Positions 22,264-36,177 of a DNA stretch of 64,000 bases are shown here, in pieces. Position 1 is the first letter of the stretch; every line of letters begins with the position of its first letter. Both the position numbers and the translations under genes were made by a program. The stretch covers positions 496,001 through 560,000 of the forward strand of contig OX637631.1 in assembly GCA_951802195.1 (NCBI GenBank). Reading direction: 5' to 3'. The notes beneath the pieces are model-generated. The model saw nothing but the letters and a program-made list of their open reading frames with translations. It did no database searches and was not told the origin of the DNA. The stretch is from Tausonia pullulans (Eukaryota; Basidiomycota; Tremellomycetes; Cystofilobasidiales; Mrakiaceae).

Positions 22264-24469
22264 ATGGCCACCAAGAGGACGGCATCCACGGTCAAGCCCC
22301 AGGCCACCGAGGCCGTGACCGACATGGAGCACACCAAGGAGGAGACGTTCATCGTCCCCGGCTTCACCGTTAAGCAACTTCTCGGCGCTATCCCGTGAGC
22401 AGCGAGCCCGTTTCCGTCCCCACCGAATCGTCGTTGTCGGACCCGGCGGGGGTGGCGAGAGAGCGCCCAGGGGAAGCCCGCCCCGGCCTTCTCCCTTCGC
22501 TCTGCCTTGCTCTCGCTCGCCTTCCTCATCGTCTCATTGGTTCTGACACTTTTGCTCGCCTTCCTTCCCTCTGTCTCCCCTCCTTTCAGCGCCGAGTGCT
22601 TCGAGCGCTCTGCCCTCCACTCTGGACTCTACATGTAAGTTGTCTCGCCCTCCGCCCATCGAGACGAAAAGGCATGCATGCATGCGGTGGCTAGAAGTCC
22701 CGGCCGCCCAGTTCCCCGATTCGATCCGAAGCGCTCTTCAGGAACAGCTCTTGACCCTTTCCCCTCTTCTCTCCAGCATCCAGGATGTCATTTTCCTCGC
22801 CATCTTTGTGACGGGAGCTACCTACATCTCGACCGTCGTTGAGGCTGCGTGAGTGTCCACGTTTCGCTTCGTTCGGCGACCTACCGGCGACTGCTCGCTG
22901 GTGTCGCCCCGTCTAGGCTAGGCTTGGCATTCTGGAAGGATCTCCCCAGGCGCTTACTGGGTCTTCTTGCCTTCACATTTCTTCCCCCATCAGTGCGCTT
23001 CCTCACGTCGCGTCCAAGGCCCTGAGCTTCGCGCTCTGGAATCTCTATTGGGTGCGTTCACACTCCCCCCCAAACTTCCACTTGCTCCGGAACACGCACG
23101 GGGCAGCGGGTAGACACATTTCGCTGATCCGCTGCTGTTCATCGTCCTCCCCAACAGGTCGCCGCCGGTCTCGCCGGCACTGGGCTCTGGTTTGTTCCCC
23201 CATTATCGGAAGGTCTCGGAAGACGGTGCTTTCGTTGCTGATCCCAAGTTCTCTGACTCCTTCAGGGTTATCGCCCACGAGTGCGGCCACCAGGTGCGTC
23301 CCCCGCCATTGTCGGCGTTGCCTGTGTCATGAAGGCCTATCTGACATGATACTCAATCCCTCATCAGGCCTTCTCCACTTCCCGCACCATTAACAACGCT
23401 GTCGGATGGGTTCTCCACTCTGCTCTTGGTGTCCCTTACCACTCGTGGCGTATCTCTGTTAGTCCGCGAACGCCCATCTGCCAAGTGATAGTTCAAAGCT
23501 GATCCCTCTCCCTTCCTCCAGCACGGCCGCCACCACGCTGCCACTGGTCACCTCGCGCGCGACGAGGTCTTCGTTCCCCGCACTCGTGACCAGCTTCAGT
23601 ACCCCAAGCTCGACGAGTCCAAGGAGGACCTCACTGGCCTCAACGTCGCTGAGGAGAGGCAGTCTGAGCTCTCAGAGGCAATCGGCGATGCCCCTCTTGT
23701 CGTTCTAGCCAACCTGCTCGCTCAGCAGCTCTTCGGATGGCCACTCTACCTCATTCGCAACGCCTCGGGCCAGAAGAACTACCCGCGGTTCACGAACCAT
23801 TTCAACCCGGATTCGATTATCTTCGACAAGCGCCACCGCCGCCAGGTTCTCGCCTCAGACGCCGGCATCGCTATCCTTTTCGCTGCCCTCGCCACCTGGA
23901 CCTACTACCGCGGCTTCGCTGAGGTTGCCGCCTACTACATCGTTCCTTACTTCCACGTCAACCACTGGCTCGTCGCCATCACCTTCCTCCAACACACCGA
24001 CCCGCTCGTTCCTCACTACTCCAACAGCGAGTGGACCTTCGCTAAGGGAGCCCTCTGCACCATCGACCGCAACTGCCTTGGCTTCGTCGGCCCTCTCATG
24101 CTTCACGGCATTTGCGAGACCCATGTTTCGCACCACATCTCGAGCAAGATCCCCCACTGTGCGTCCTAGTCTTCGTTCTCTTACTCGTTCTAGGTCCGCG
24201 CGCTGACCGCCCATGCTGTATCTGCATCCCTAGACAACGCTTGGAAGGCCACTGATGCCCTCAAGGCGTTCCTCGGCCCTCACTACCACTACCGCCACAC
24301 CTCGTTCCTCGGTGACCTCTACCGCAACTACCGTGACTGCGCGTTCATCGACGAAGGCCTTGACGTCGTCTTCTACAAGAACAGGAATGGCCAGGCCAAG
24401 ATGATTGGAGTTTCTGAGAAGCCCGGACACGTTTCGGACTCTGGAGTCGACGTTTCCGCTTCTCTTTAA
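22264..24469 (+). CDS. FAD2: delta-12 (oleate) fatty acid desaturase
   Basis: Endoplasmic-reticulum membrane desaturase that turns oleoyl into linoleoyl chains. Nine exons, 22264-22394, 22590-22634, 22777-22848, 22994-23051, 23158-23189, 23266-23293, 23368-23457, 23522-24158 and 24234-24469, give 1329 nt, 442 residues. The three histidine boxes are intact: HECGH (split region joined from the 28-nt exon), HGRHH and HVSHH. The start [17 protein letters not shown] leads to the family segment [20 protein letters not shown]. Other family stretches are [31 protein letters not shown] and [14 protein letters not shown]. The 5' half is cut into eight short exons while the 3' half is nearly intact. A delta-12 rather than omega-3 activity is the likelier reading for this single copy but is not proven by sequence. 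Confidence 0.95.
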
Positions 24470-25031
24470 GCCTTCTCCCCTTTACGTCGGTTTCTCCCTT
24501 CATCTTCGTCATTGTCCCCCTTCTTTGCTCTTGTAGATTTCTCTTCTCACTACCACCACCACTCCCCACTCCACTATTTCCCGTAAAGGTTTCTCTCCAC
24601 TTCGTTGACTCTCGTTCGAGAGCATCAGAAGTAGCAGCAGGGTGGCTTGTTGGTTTCGACGATCCGAAATGCCGTTCCTTTATTCGTGATTCGCGCAGTC
24701 CTCGAGCGGAGGAAGCATCGAATGTACCCAGCAACCCGCCCCCTTAGGCTTAAGTGGAATACATTGACTCATGTCGGCAGGTCTCCTGTCTTCGTCGAGT
24801 CGATCGTTGTGCCTGATGAGATGGGGGTTCAGGCCGCCGGACGGACATAAGGGCCGAGACTCAATTTGGGTCGACGTCACAGAAAGGTCCCACTGTCCGC
24901 GTGCTTCTCCCTCTCGTCGTCCTGTTTCGTTTTGCTCGCTCGTCCCCAACCATCGATCACTAGCCCCGCCGGTCCCCAGCATCGCCCACCCCTTCCCTCG
25001 CCTACTTTCTCCCACCTAAGCCTCAGCCAGC
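24470..25031. other. intergenic: FAD2 3' region, promoter of MARVEL-like gene
   Basis: No gene is supported in this 560 bp. The stretch just before 25032 is CT-rich. Short open frames do not join the adjacent exons. Confidence 0.5.
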
Positions 25032-26298
25032 ATGACCGTCGAAGACCACGTCCGCCGCGGACACCCGAGTACGTGCACCTGGGCTCCTATACTTCCCTCG
25101 TCACTCGCTTGGCGACTGCAGGACTGGCTTCCCTCCCTGCCCTCTTTCTACTCATGCGGCCACATTCAACTCTGCTGACACGACCTGGCTTCCCTCTTCA
25201 GTCACCTTTGCTCTCCTCACCATTTTTTCCATCATTGCTGGTGCCATCTCGACCTGGCTCGTTGGTACGTCTTGCCTGGTTCGCCGGATGCGGCAGCTGG
25301 ACACCCCGCTAAGCTACCTTCCCTCCGCTTTCTCTCTCTGCTGCTGCCACTTCCTCGCGGTCTCTCTCCCACGCTCAGTCAAGTGAATTTCTCCAGCAGG
25401 TACAAATGAAGAGATAGGAAGGACTAAAGAAGCTGACGAAGACTTCCTGCTTAGGTATGACAAGCACGAGGGCTACCCCAGCCGGTCTATCCGCGACTCG
25501 ACCCGCTTTCTCACATTCGCCTCGTGGTGGACTCTGTTTTTGTGAGTGGCAGTGATGGACTGAAGTGGCGCTTCAAAGTTTCGATCCTATCCGCCTGGCG
25601 TCGCGCGGGTCGGATGGATGAGGGTGCCTGCATGATCAGAGAGGGGAACGCTGACCTATCTATCCGACGGCTTGATTCGGTCACATCCTTCCTCATTCTC
25701 TCCTAGTGCTATCATCTACCTCATCTTCTTCCAGGTCGCCTCGGCCTCGCCCTTAACCTCCATCGCATCACACGGAACCTGGTGCGTGTACTTCATTTCG
25801 CTCGGAGTTGGGTCACACACAGACTGATTTAGCCACGGTTGCTGTCCTAGGATCATCATCACGTTCGTCGCTTGCTCTCGAGCATCCCATCACTCACCTC
25901 CGAGACTGACGTGCCATTCTCTCGCCCCTCTTCAAATCACTTTCAGCTGGATCTTCTGGTCAGTCCTCTCACTCGCTCTCTCCGGCTCCACCTGCCCTGT
26001 TGACCGTCTGAACGGTTCCTTGATCACATAGGACCGCTGGAGCTGCCTCCATCACCTCCTACCTCGGAGGAGGCCTCAACTGTGGCCGCTCCACCATTTC
26101 GCACTGCCATCAGGTGCGTCCGCCTAATCCCGTTTGGCAAGATCGTCAGCTGATTCTCCCTCGCTGCCACAGCTCAACGCCCTTGAGGCGTTCGCCTGGA
26201 TCAACTGGGTCATCCTTTCCTTCCTCCTCGTCATCGTCATCGCTCTCGGCATCCGGGGCGTTCGATCGGGCAAGCGCTTCTCGAGCGAGCTCGCCTAA
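25032..26298 (+). CDS. MARVEL-like four-helix membrane protein
   Basis: Predicted 165-residue integral membrane protein resembling fungal MARVEL-domain proteins. These sit at the plasma membrane or secretory vesicles; function is not known. Exons: 25032-25068, 25202-25268, 25455-25541, 25707-25781, 25851-25862 (12 nt), 25947-25958 (12 nt), 26032-26113 and 26173-26298, total 498 nt. Four hydrophobic segments are visible: ITFALLTIFSIIAGAISTWL, FASWWTLFFAIIYLIFFQV, WIIITWIFWTAGAASITSYL and INWVILSFLLVIVIALGI. Between helices 3 and 4 lies GGGLNCGRSTISHCHQLNAL, with the cysteines and the LNALEAFAW motif common in this family. The exon 2 donor must be GTCTTG (at 25269) rather than the nearby GTACGT to keep frame, so that junction is the least certain. 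Two successive 12-nt exons encode IIIT and WIF. Confidence 0.8.
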
Positions 26299-26563
26299 AG
26301 GGGATGACGGAACCCCCTCCCCTGATCATCGTACCAACTTCATATCCACGGAACACGTATGCGACCCGGAATATGTCTCGAGCGCAAGCACGGAGAGCGT
26401 AGACATATTGTAATTTTCTTGAGGGTGGGTGGAGCCATAGTTCGGAATGCAATGCCGATGCCCTGATTCTTTCTCTGTCTCTTTCGAGAAGAACCATGGA
26501 ACAACAAGACATAACATTGAACCTGGGGCCAAATGGAGAAAGCCACCTACTCCTCCGCCTTCG

Positions 26564-26604
<41 letters not shown>

Positions 26605-26609
26605 ATCTC
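26299..26609. other. convergent 3' regions
   Basis: The 311 bp between the MARVEL-like gene (+) and the acetylesterase (-). No gene is supported; the CT repeat at its right end is listed separately. Confidence 0.6.
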
Positions 26610-26610
26610 T
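26563..26610 (+). repeat. CT-dinucleotide microsatellite
   Basis: A run of CT with a few T and A interruptions ends right at the stop codon of the acetylesterase, so it lies in that gene's 3' untranslated region as a GA repeat. Confidence 0.85.
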
Positions 26611-27832
26611 CAGCACGACGCCGCAATCGCCTTCCCCGCCGAGTTCATAAGCGGCGTGAGCAGGCTGTAAGCTTTCGCGTCGCACCTCGCGGCAGCGATG
26701 AACCACTCGGCGACCTTGACCGCGCCTTTGGCGTTCGTGTGGGTGTGGTCGAGCGGGAAGAACCCCTTGATTTCGGCAAGCGACATAGTGGCGTATCCGT
26801 TGGCGCACGAGACGAAGTGGTTGGCAAAGCCGACTTGAGAGCCAAGCATGTTGGCCGCTGCGATGTAGTAGCCGACGAATCTGGATGGACGGAGAGCAAG
26901 GTGTCAATGATGAGCGTTCAAAGGGGAGCTGGGAGCGAGCGAGACCTCACCGAGGAGCGTTGGCAGCACTCGGGGCGTACGATGTAGAGCTCTGGTCCGG
27001 CTAGAGCCCGGAGAACATTGAGGTATCAGCTCTCAGTCTCTCGAAGCTTGCAGGGACCGCTACCCACGCCATTGGGGGTCTGAGTGGAGATGATAGGAGT
27101 GGCGCCCTTGTCGAGGATGGCTTGGCTCATTTGACGGATGTACCAGCTGTTTGATATCGAGGGTTAGAACAGGGCTCAGTCAAACTTCAGACAGGCGATC
27201 TCACAGCAGTGTCTTACCTGGCCGTATGGACGATCTCCGTCGAGCCGTCGCTATTGACCTGACTATACGTCTCATCACCTGTTCCAGCGACCGAGGGCTT
27301 CACGCTGTCCTTGGCGGGGCTGCCGGAGTCCTGTGTGAAGAAAAGGCATCAGACCGGCGTATCCTGATCTCTCAAGCTACCTCGGAGGCGACGCGCATTG
27401 TGTCCCCATTCGAGAACGACGACATCTCCCTCAGCGACTTGCTGGTAGACATTCGCTGCGCGCACGATGAAAGCATGTCGATGAGATGTCAGCATTAAAA
27501 CATCGGTCGAGATGAAGACTGATCTCGCGCTATACGCACGCCAGAAGGAGTTGTAGTAAGACCGGGTGGACGAGCCGCCGACGGCATGGTTCACGACCGG
27601 GGAGCTGAAGTCTGAAGGACGAGAGGCGGGGAAGTCAGGGCCATGTCCTGAGCGAAAAACGCAGCAGAGACAGGTCAAAGTCAAAGGACTTGCAATTGGT
27701 AACAGGGGTACCCCAACCCTGAGGGCTGATGGCCGCCGTAGAGAAGGCCATCGTCGAGTCGCCACACAGGCGGAGGGTAGCTCCGAGAGCAGGCGTGAGG
27801 ACAGCAGCGAAGGTGAGAAGAGAGGGGAGCAT
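26610..27832 (-). CDS. rhamnogalacturonan acetylesterase-like SGNH hydrolase, copy 1
   Basis: Secreted esterase of carbohydrate-esterase family 12 type, which removes acetyl groups from the rhamnogalacturonan backbone of pectin. Seven exons (minus strand: 27832-27712, 27611-27540, 27455-27397, 27330-27218, 27146-27068, 27000-26951, 26880-26610) give 765 nt, 254 residues. A signal peptide (MLPSLLTFAAVLTPALGA) precedes the catalytic serine block CGDSTMA. The block-2 region is VVNHAVGGSSTRSY, the oxyanion Asn is in LEWGHND, and the catalytic Asp and His are in FPLDHTHT. A second copy lies at 36178. The intron after GHN appears to start with GC (GCGCGT) instead of GT, because only that junction keeps frame. 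The first intron removes the end of the usual GWG motif, leaving GWD; this junction is the weakest. Confidence 0.88.
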
Positions 27833-28270
27833 CAATACAGGAGGGGGCTAGGTAGGGGTTGAGAGTCGGCCAACTAGGGGACCTAGAGAGACTGTTCAGC
27901 CTAGGTAGAAAGGGGTTTATCCAAGGCCGACTGTTGACTGAATCGCCGGGACATTGTGGCGAGGAGTTACAGCGGAGCTGGATGGCGGAATCGGCGGACC
28001 GGCGGCAGAGAGACCGCGCGCCTGGATTCCCTAGCGCGGTTTGAGCTGTAGAAGAGTCACGAGAGAGAGATTATAGTGGTCGGGAAAGACCGGAAGCCTT
28101 TTACCTCACATCGGTCGATGATTGAAGCGAAACGTAGATCTCTAACTGACAAAAGTCAGACCACCAGGTCGTGGTGGCACTCACTTCAAGCTAGCTTCGC
28201 TGGCTAGCGATTGCCGAGACGCACCAGACGATCTCACTGCAGCGACATACATGATCCATATGGATGAAGA
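27833..28270. other. promoter of acetylesterase 1 / 3' region of SCN1-like gene
   Basis: No gene is supported. A small inverted repeat, GCTAGC-TTCGCTG-GCTAGC, lies at about 28190-28210; its role is unknown. Confidence 0.5.
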
Positions 28271-29815
28271 TCAAGCCTCGATCCATCTTTTCCAGTTCCG
28301 CTCGAGCCTCGCAACCACCCCCTCGCCGCCCTGTTCATTAGTGGCCGACCATTCTGTCTCGATGGACCAGCCGCGACCCGCCCCGAGAGCGAGCACGACC
28401 TCCCAGAGCCCCTCCTCGCTTTTCCGGATATCGGACTGGTCGCTTTCGAGCAGGATCCGTGTCGGATCACATTCGAGGAAGAGCCGTGGGACACCGTTTT
28501 TGAGGACGAGGGGCGAGATTGAAATCCAGACGTTTGGGAGTTTCTAAGGGGGGAGATAAATTAAATTCGAGGGCCCTTCCAATCTGGGGGAAATCGTATC
28601 ACTCACTGATGAGATATACTTCCACGCCTCAATGCTGATACCACACGAGTGCAGGCAGACTTCAAGATCGTCCAAGAGCTCCTCGCGTGCCCACCCCTCA
28701 AGATACCCCGTCACCTGGCCTGTGACGCCGACGGCATGCATAGATACCTTCCTTCTCTGCCCACCCTCCTTGGCGACGTCCCGCGCGAGTCGAATCTGCG
28801 ATTCGAGGACAACGATCTGATGTGTCATTGGTGTCGACCAGGGCGTGAAGTACCGGCCTTTGGCTTCCGGGCTCGACTTGAACGCCTCAGGGAAGGGGAC
28901 GCGAGCACGTTTGTCGAGGCCGACCTCGCCTAGTTGGGCCTTTGGGCCGTGGGAGAGAAGGCGGTCGCGCAGGGCGGCGAGAAGTGGCGCAAGGGCTGTC
29001 GGTGGTGGGAGGTAAGGGAGAAGAGCATCGAGAAGGGCGATGTGATCCGGGGGGGAGTCGGGGGTGAGAAAGAGCGAGGTGTAGTGATCGTGTGCTGATG
29101 GAGGTGGGTTCTTGAGGGAGATCGTATGCGATGACCAAGGATGAAAGCCTGAAATGAAATGAGGCGGAAGTGTCAATCCTGTCCTGTCCTCGTCTGCATG
29201 TGTATTTGAATGCGTCGGTATGAGACGCATGGTACAATGCCCTCGGAGATTTCCTAGCTGTCAAATAGAGAGGCATCTGTTCGGCTGAGGGATGTCTCGT
29301 CCTCAGTCTGGTACATATCAACAAGAACGCGCTCGCGTCCGGTTCTCGACGCGCCGAGTCGCTCCTCGTCGTCATTCTCGTCTCTCCCGTTACCTCATCG
29401 TTCTTTTGCGGCAGATCCTTGACTAAGCGCTTGTCCCAACATCGCCATATCCAGTCCGACACGAGCTGACACCAAGTCAAACGTACCAAAGCAAGGAATC
29501 ACCTCCGGCCCCGTCTGTCGCCCGCCCTCAATCGCCTCCGTAGCCCGCCTCGCCAGAGCTTCGACCTCCGCCTGGTCGTAAACGTCGCTTGCCATGGCGC
29601 AGAGGGAGCCTATGCGAAGGGTTCGGACCACCTCGAATGTTTCGGGAGTGTCGCTTGTTGGGTGGCAATGGGCATCGTGGACTGAGTGGCAAACAAACAG
29701 GCAAGGCGATATGGGTAGGTATTAACGGAGCGAGTCAAGCCAGGGCAAGGACTCTTTAGGTGAAGGAAGGCGACGGACGATGAGCCAGGACAGAGGCCGG
29801 CGGGAGAGTGGCCAT
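28271..29815 (-). CDS. SCN1: TatD-type metal-dependent hydrolase (Scn1 family)
   Basis: Member of the TatD/Scn1 branch of the amidohydrolase superfamily; the fission-yeast Scn1 is known as a Cut9-interacting protein and relatives act as nucleases. Four exons (minus strand: 29815-29779, 29681-29487, 29148-28607, 28543-28271) give 1047 nt, 348 residues. The first metal motif is HDAHCHPTSDTP near the N-terminus, followed by EVIPCFGFHPW at the exon 2/3 join, RVPFPEAF, the stretch HQIVVLESQIRLARDVAK, VSMHAVGVTGQV with a metal-binding-type His, LHSCG, and PRLFLECDPTRILLESD near the end. The start at 29815 puts the HxH motif 14 residues in, as expected. Intron 2 is 338 nt. The TatD assignment is firm; the Scn1 branch is inferred from the fungal setting and length. 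Confidence 0.87.
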
Positions 29816-30216
29816 GGTCGCGAGCCGATGGAGGTTGGGAGAATGCGGAGGTCGCGAGGGGAGGTGGAGGAACGTCATTCCAGATCGCTTCCTCCTCCTG
29901 CACCTATCACAAAGTGCATAACACCTCGGGGCAAGACTGGCTTTTCATTATTATTTAAATCAAGTGTACATATACAGGCCGCGATTCCGTCCATACGTTC
30001 AAGCATCTAGATCTGCTCGAATGGGCGAGCGCCGTGCCTGGACGAGCAGGCGACCCGACGTGTGTCTTGATCTTGAGAGACGTGACAGCATACATCTCCT
30101 CCTCGGTCGCCCACTTAACAATTCATTGAGTAGAAGAGGCCATTACCGCCTGGTAGTCTGGATGTATACGCCCGCTGATTCGCTGCGCCGACGCTCAATC
30201 GGCTAATGATATCTTC
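29816..30216. other. promoter of SCN1-like gene / 3' region of TRM7
   Basis: No gene is supported in about 400 bp. It includes an AT-rich patch near 29945-29965 (TTATTATTTAAAT). Confidence 0.5.
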
Positions 30217-31502
30217 TCAGTCCCATGCACTGCGTGGAAGGCATCGTCAGCCCGAGAATCAGGACAATGAGTACGCATACACTCGCAACCGACACTCACG
30301 ACAAGTCTCCCCCTCCAACCCAACCGAGAATCTTGCCAGACTCGACCCTCGCCGCCTCGGCAGCCGTTTCATTCGGAAGGGAAGCAGCAGCACTTCCAGA
30401 TGTAAGTCCGAGCGATGTGAAAGCGTCCATGAGGCTACCCTCCACAGTCGGGTCCGCTTCCTCGGCCTCGAGGTATGCCTTGAGGCTCGCTGGAGGCTGG
30501 AAGCCCTTACATACGACGAATGCCTCTATGGGGAAGGGGTAAACGCACCCCAACGTCAGGCACAGTACAGGCACAAGAGGAAGCAACGCGACGTACCTCC
30601 AGAGCCCTCCCTCGAACTCCTCGGTTTGCGGACCCAGACGCCGCCTTGGTCCTTGTCTTCCGGGAAGAAGCACCTCAGCTGGCTAACGAGGAACTCGGCC
30701 CTCGGGTCGCTCGCCGTTCGGAAGATCTTGGCGACAAACGTTCCCCCCGGCTCGAGGACGCGCACGGTGATGGCGAGTGCAGCAAGGAGGAGCTGTGCTT
30801 GGAGGTGGTTGTCGAGCGTGTGGAGACCCGTTACATCCGGTGCGCCGTCGCAGATGACGAGCTGAGCTCGCGCAAGAGGGCCGCGATCAAGGGGGCTGCC
30901 TGAAGAGTTGTGGGCAGACAACGACGGCCCACCGGTCGGATTGGCCAAGGCAGCAAGGACACGGCGGGAGGTGGAGAGCTTGGTGATATCTCCGAGGATT
31001 TGGGTGACACCGGCCAGCGGCGCCATCGGCTGAAGGTCAACGGCGACGATGTGTGCTGGCGGGAGGGACGGATCGTTGCTGTTGACCCATCGTTGTCGTC
31101 AGCACGTAGCTTGATGAAAGGTGCTATGGAAGAGATGGTCTCACTTGAGCTCCTTGAGGAGAACCTGGGTCCAGCTGCCCGGGGCCGCACAGAGATCAAC
31201 GGCATTGCGGACGTTGGTCACGGGGGGGAAGAAGCTGAACTCCTCGGACAGGTGAAGGAGCTTGAACGCAGACCGGGCACGGTAGCCTAAGGGATGCGGT
31301 CAGTCTGAAGAAGGACAGGGCCAAGATGGACTTGGGCTCACCTTCGGCCTTGCCTGTGCTCATCGAGCGACGGAGGTGACAGGAGACAGACAGGTCCAAG
31401 GTCAGACGTCGCGACTTGGAAACGTCGCCCCTCCGCGAGAGAAGGGCACGCACTGAGACGGTAGTAGATATCGCGTGCGTCCTTGGAAGTCTTTTTGCCC
31501 AT
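30217..31502 (-). CDS. TRM7: tRNA 2'-O-ribose methyltransferase (FtsJ family)
   Basis: S-adenosylmethionine-dependent enzyme that methylates the ribose of anticodon-loop positions 32 and 34; cytoplasmic, working with Trm732/Trm734 in yeast. Six exons (minus strand: 31502-31454, 31353-31342, 31286-31145, 31078-30597, then an exon ending in DL, and a 13-nt last exon) give 924 nt, 307 residues. It begins [20 protein letters not shown] and continues [17 protein letters not shown]. The SAM motif is [18 protein letters not shown], followed by [17 protein letters not shown], the catalytic-type [20 protein letters not shown] and KPRSSR. The conserved K-D-K-E pattern of FtsJ enzymes is compatible. Exon 2 is a 12-nt microexon encoding the middle of LSKAEG. 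The carboxy tail ends GGGDLSAWD after a last intron whose acceptor is CCACGCAG. Confidence 0.93.
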
Positions 31503-31933
31503 GATGGCTGAGATGAGGCGAGGGAAGGTGCAATGGAAAGGGGCGAAAGTCGGGCTGGGGGAGACGTGCTGGGATCGAGGAGAGGTCTGTCGGAGGAAGG
31601 CGCGCGCGTGGCGTTGCCGTCGATGTCGAGAGTGGAGCCGCAGACCCGTGTAGAGGGCGAAGGGTATCGGAGTCGTATATCGAATGCGGAGAAGGCACGG
31701 GGAGAGCAGGGACGAGTCGGCGGCAGCTCTGTCCTAGTCGATGTGTCTTGAAGGTCAAGGAGGCAGAAACTCTTATCAAGTGCAAGCCGCGAGTTGAGGG
31801 AAGCCGCCGAGAGGCGTCTCGTTTCCCCCGACCACCATCATCTCCCCCCTTCGTCGGAGACCCCCACCCCTCCCATCGCCTCACATCCGCACCCCCCGGA
31901 GCCTCGTCGCGAGGTCAGCCACTCCCACCAGCC
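31503..31933. promoter_or_regulatory. shared divergent promoter, TRM7 / ARG5,6
   Basis: The 431 bp between the head-to-head start codons of TRM7 and ARG5,6. No binding site is claimed. Confidence 0.5.
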
Positions 31934-35635
<3,702 letters not shown>

Positions 35636-36177
35636 ACGGGTCTCACCTCAAACCTGCCTGGATCAATCTCCCTTCACCCACCCCCTTTTGCGCTCACGCC
35701 GCAGCTCCTACATTTCTTTTTATCTCCTCTTCTCCTCTGCGGCTGGACTCAATGCAATGACACGCCCTCAAACAAAAGATGCCTTTGTATGGGACCTAGT
35801 CCCTCCGTGTTATTCCGATGGTTCAGTTTGATGGTGTGACGCGAAGCGGGCTGAAGAAGCAACGAGTCAGTCAGCCGCAACCCAACAACAAGCTAACGAT
35901 GGACGGAGCGTGGGCGGACCGGTCGGGATGGATCGGGAAAGAAAGAGACTAATTGAGTACAGAAGGGTCTGGGCCGAAGAACAGTGGCCTCGTGACTATA
36001 TCGTGTGTTCGTACTTGCCACTCCCTGTGTGAACTCCGCTGAAGGTGAGAAGAACAGTAGTCTTGATCGGCTCATCTCATGCCGAGAAGTGCAAAGCCAA
36101 GCTCAACGCACGAGGGCTGAAAGATGGAGCTAGGGCGATCCGATCATCAACCACCACCCCTCTCTCATCCCGCCAGC
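35636..36177. other. intergenic: ARG5,6 3' region, promoter of acetylesterase 2
   Basis: No gene is supported in 540 bp. Confidence 0.5.

Noticed and set aside
26496-26987. 163-codon + strand open frame with a leucine/serine run
   Set aside because: It reads the CT microsatellite and the antisense of the acetylesterase last exon.
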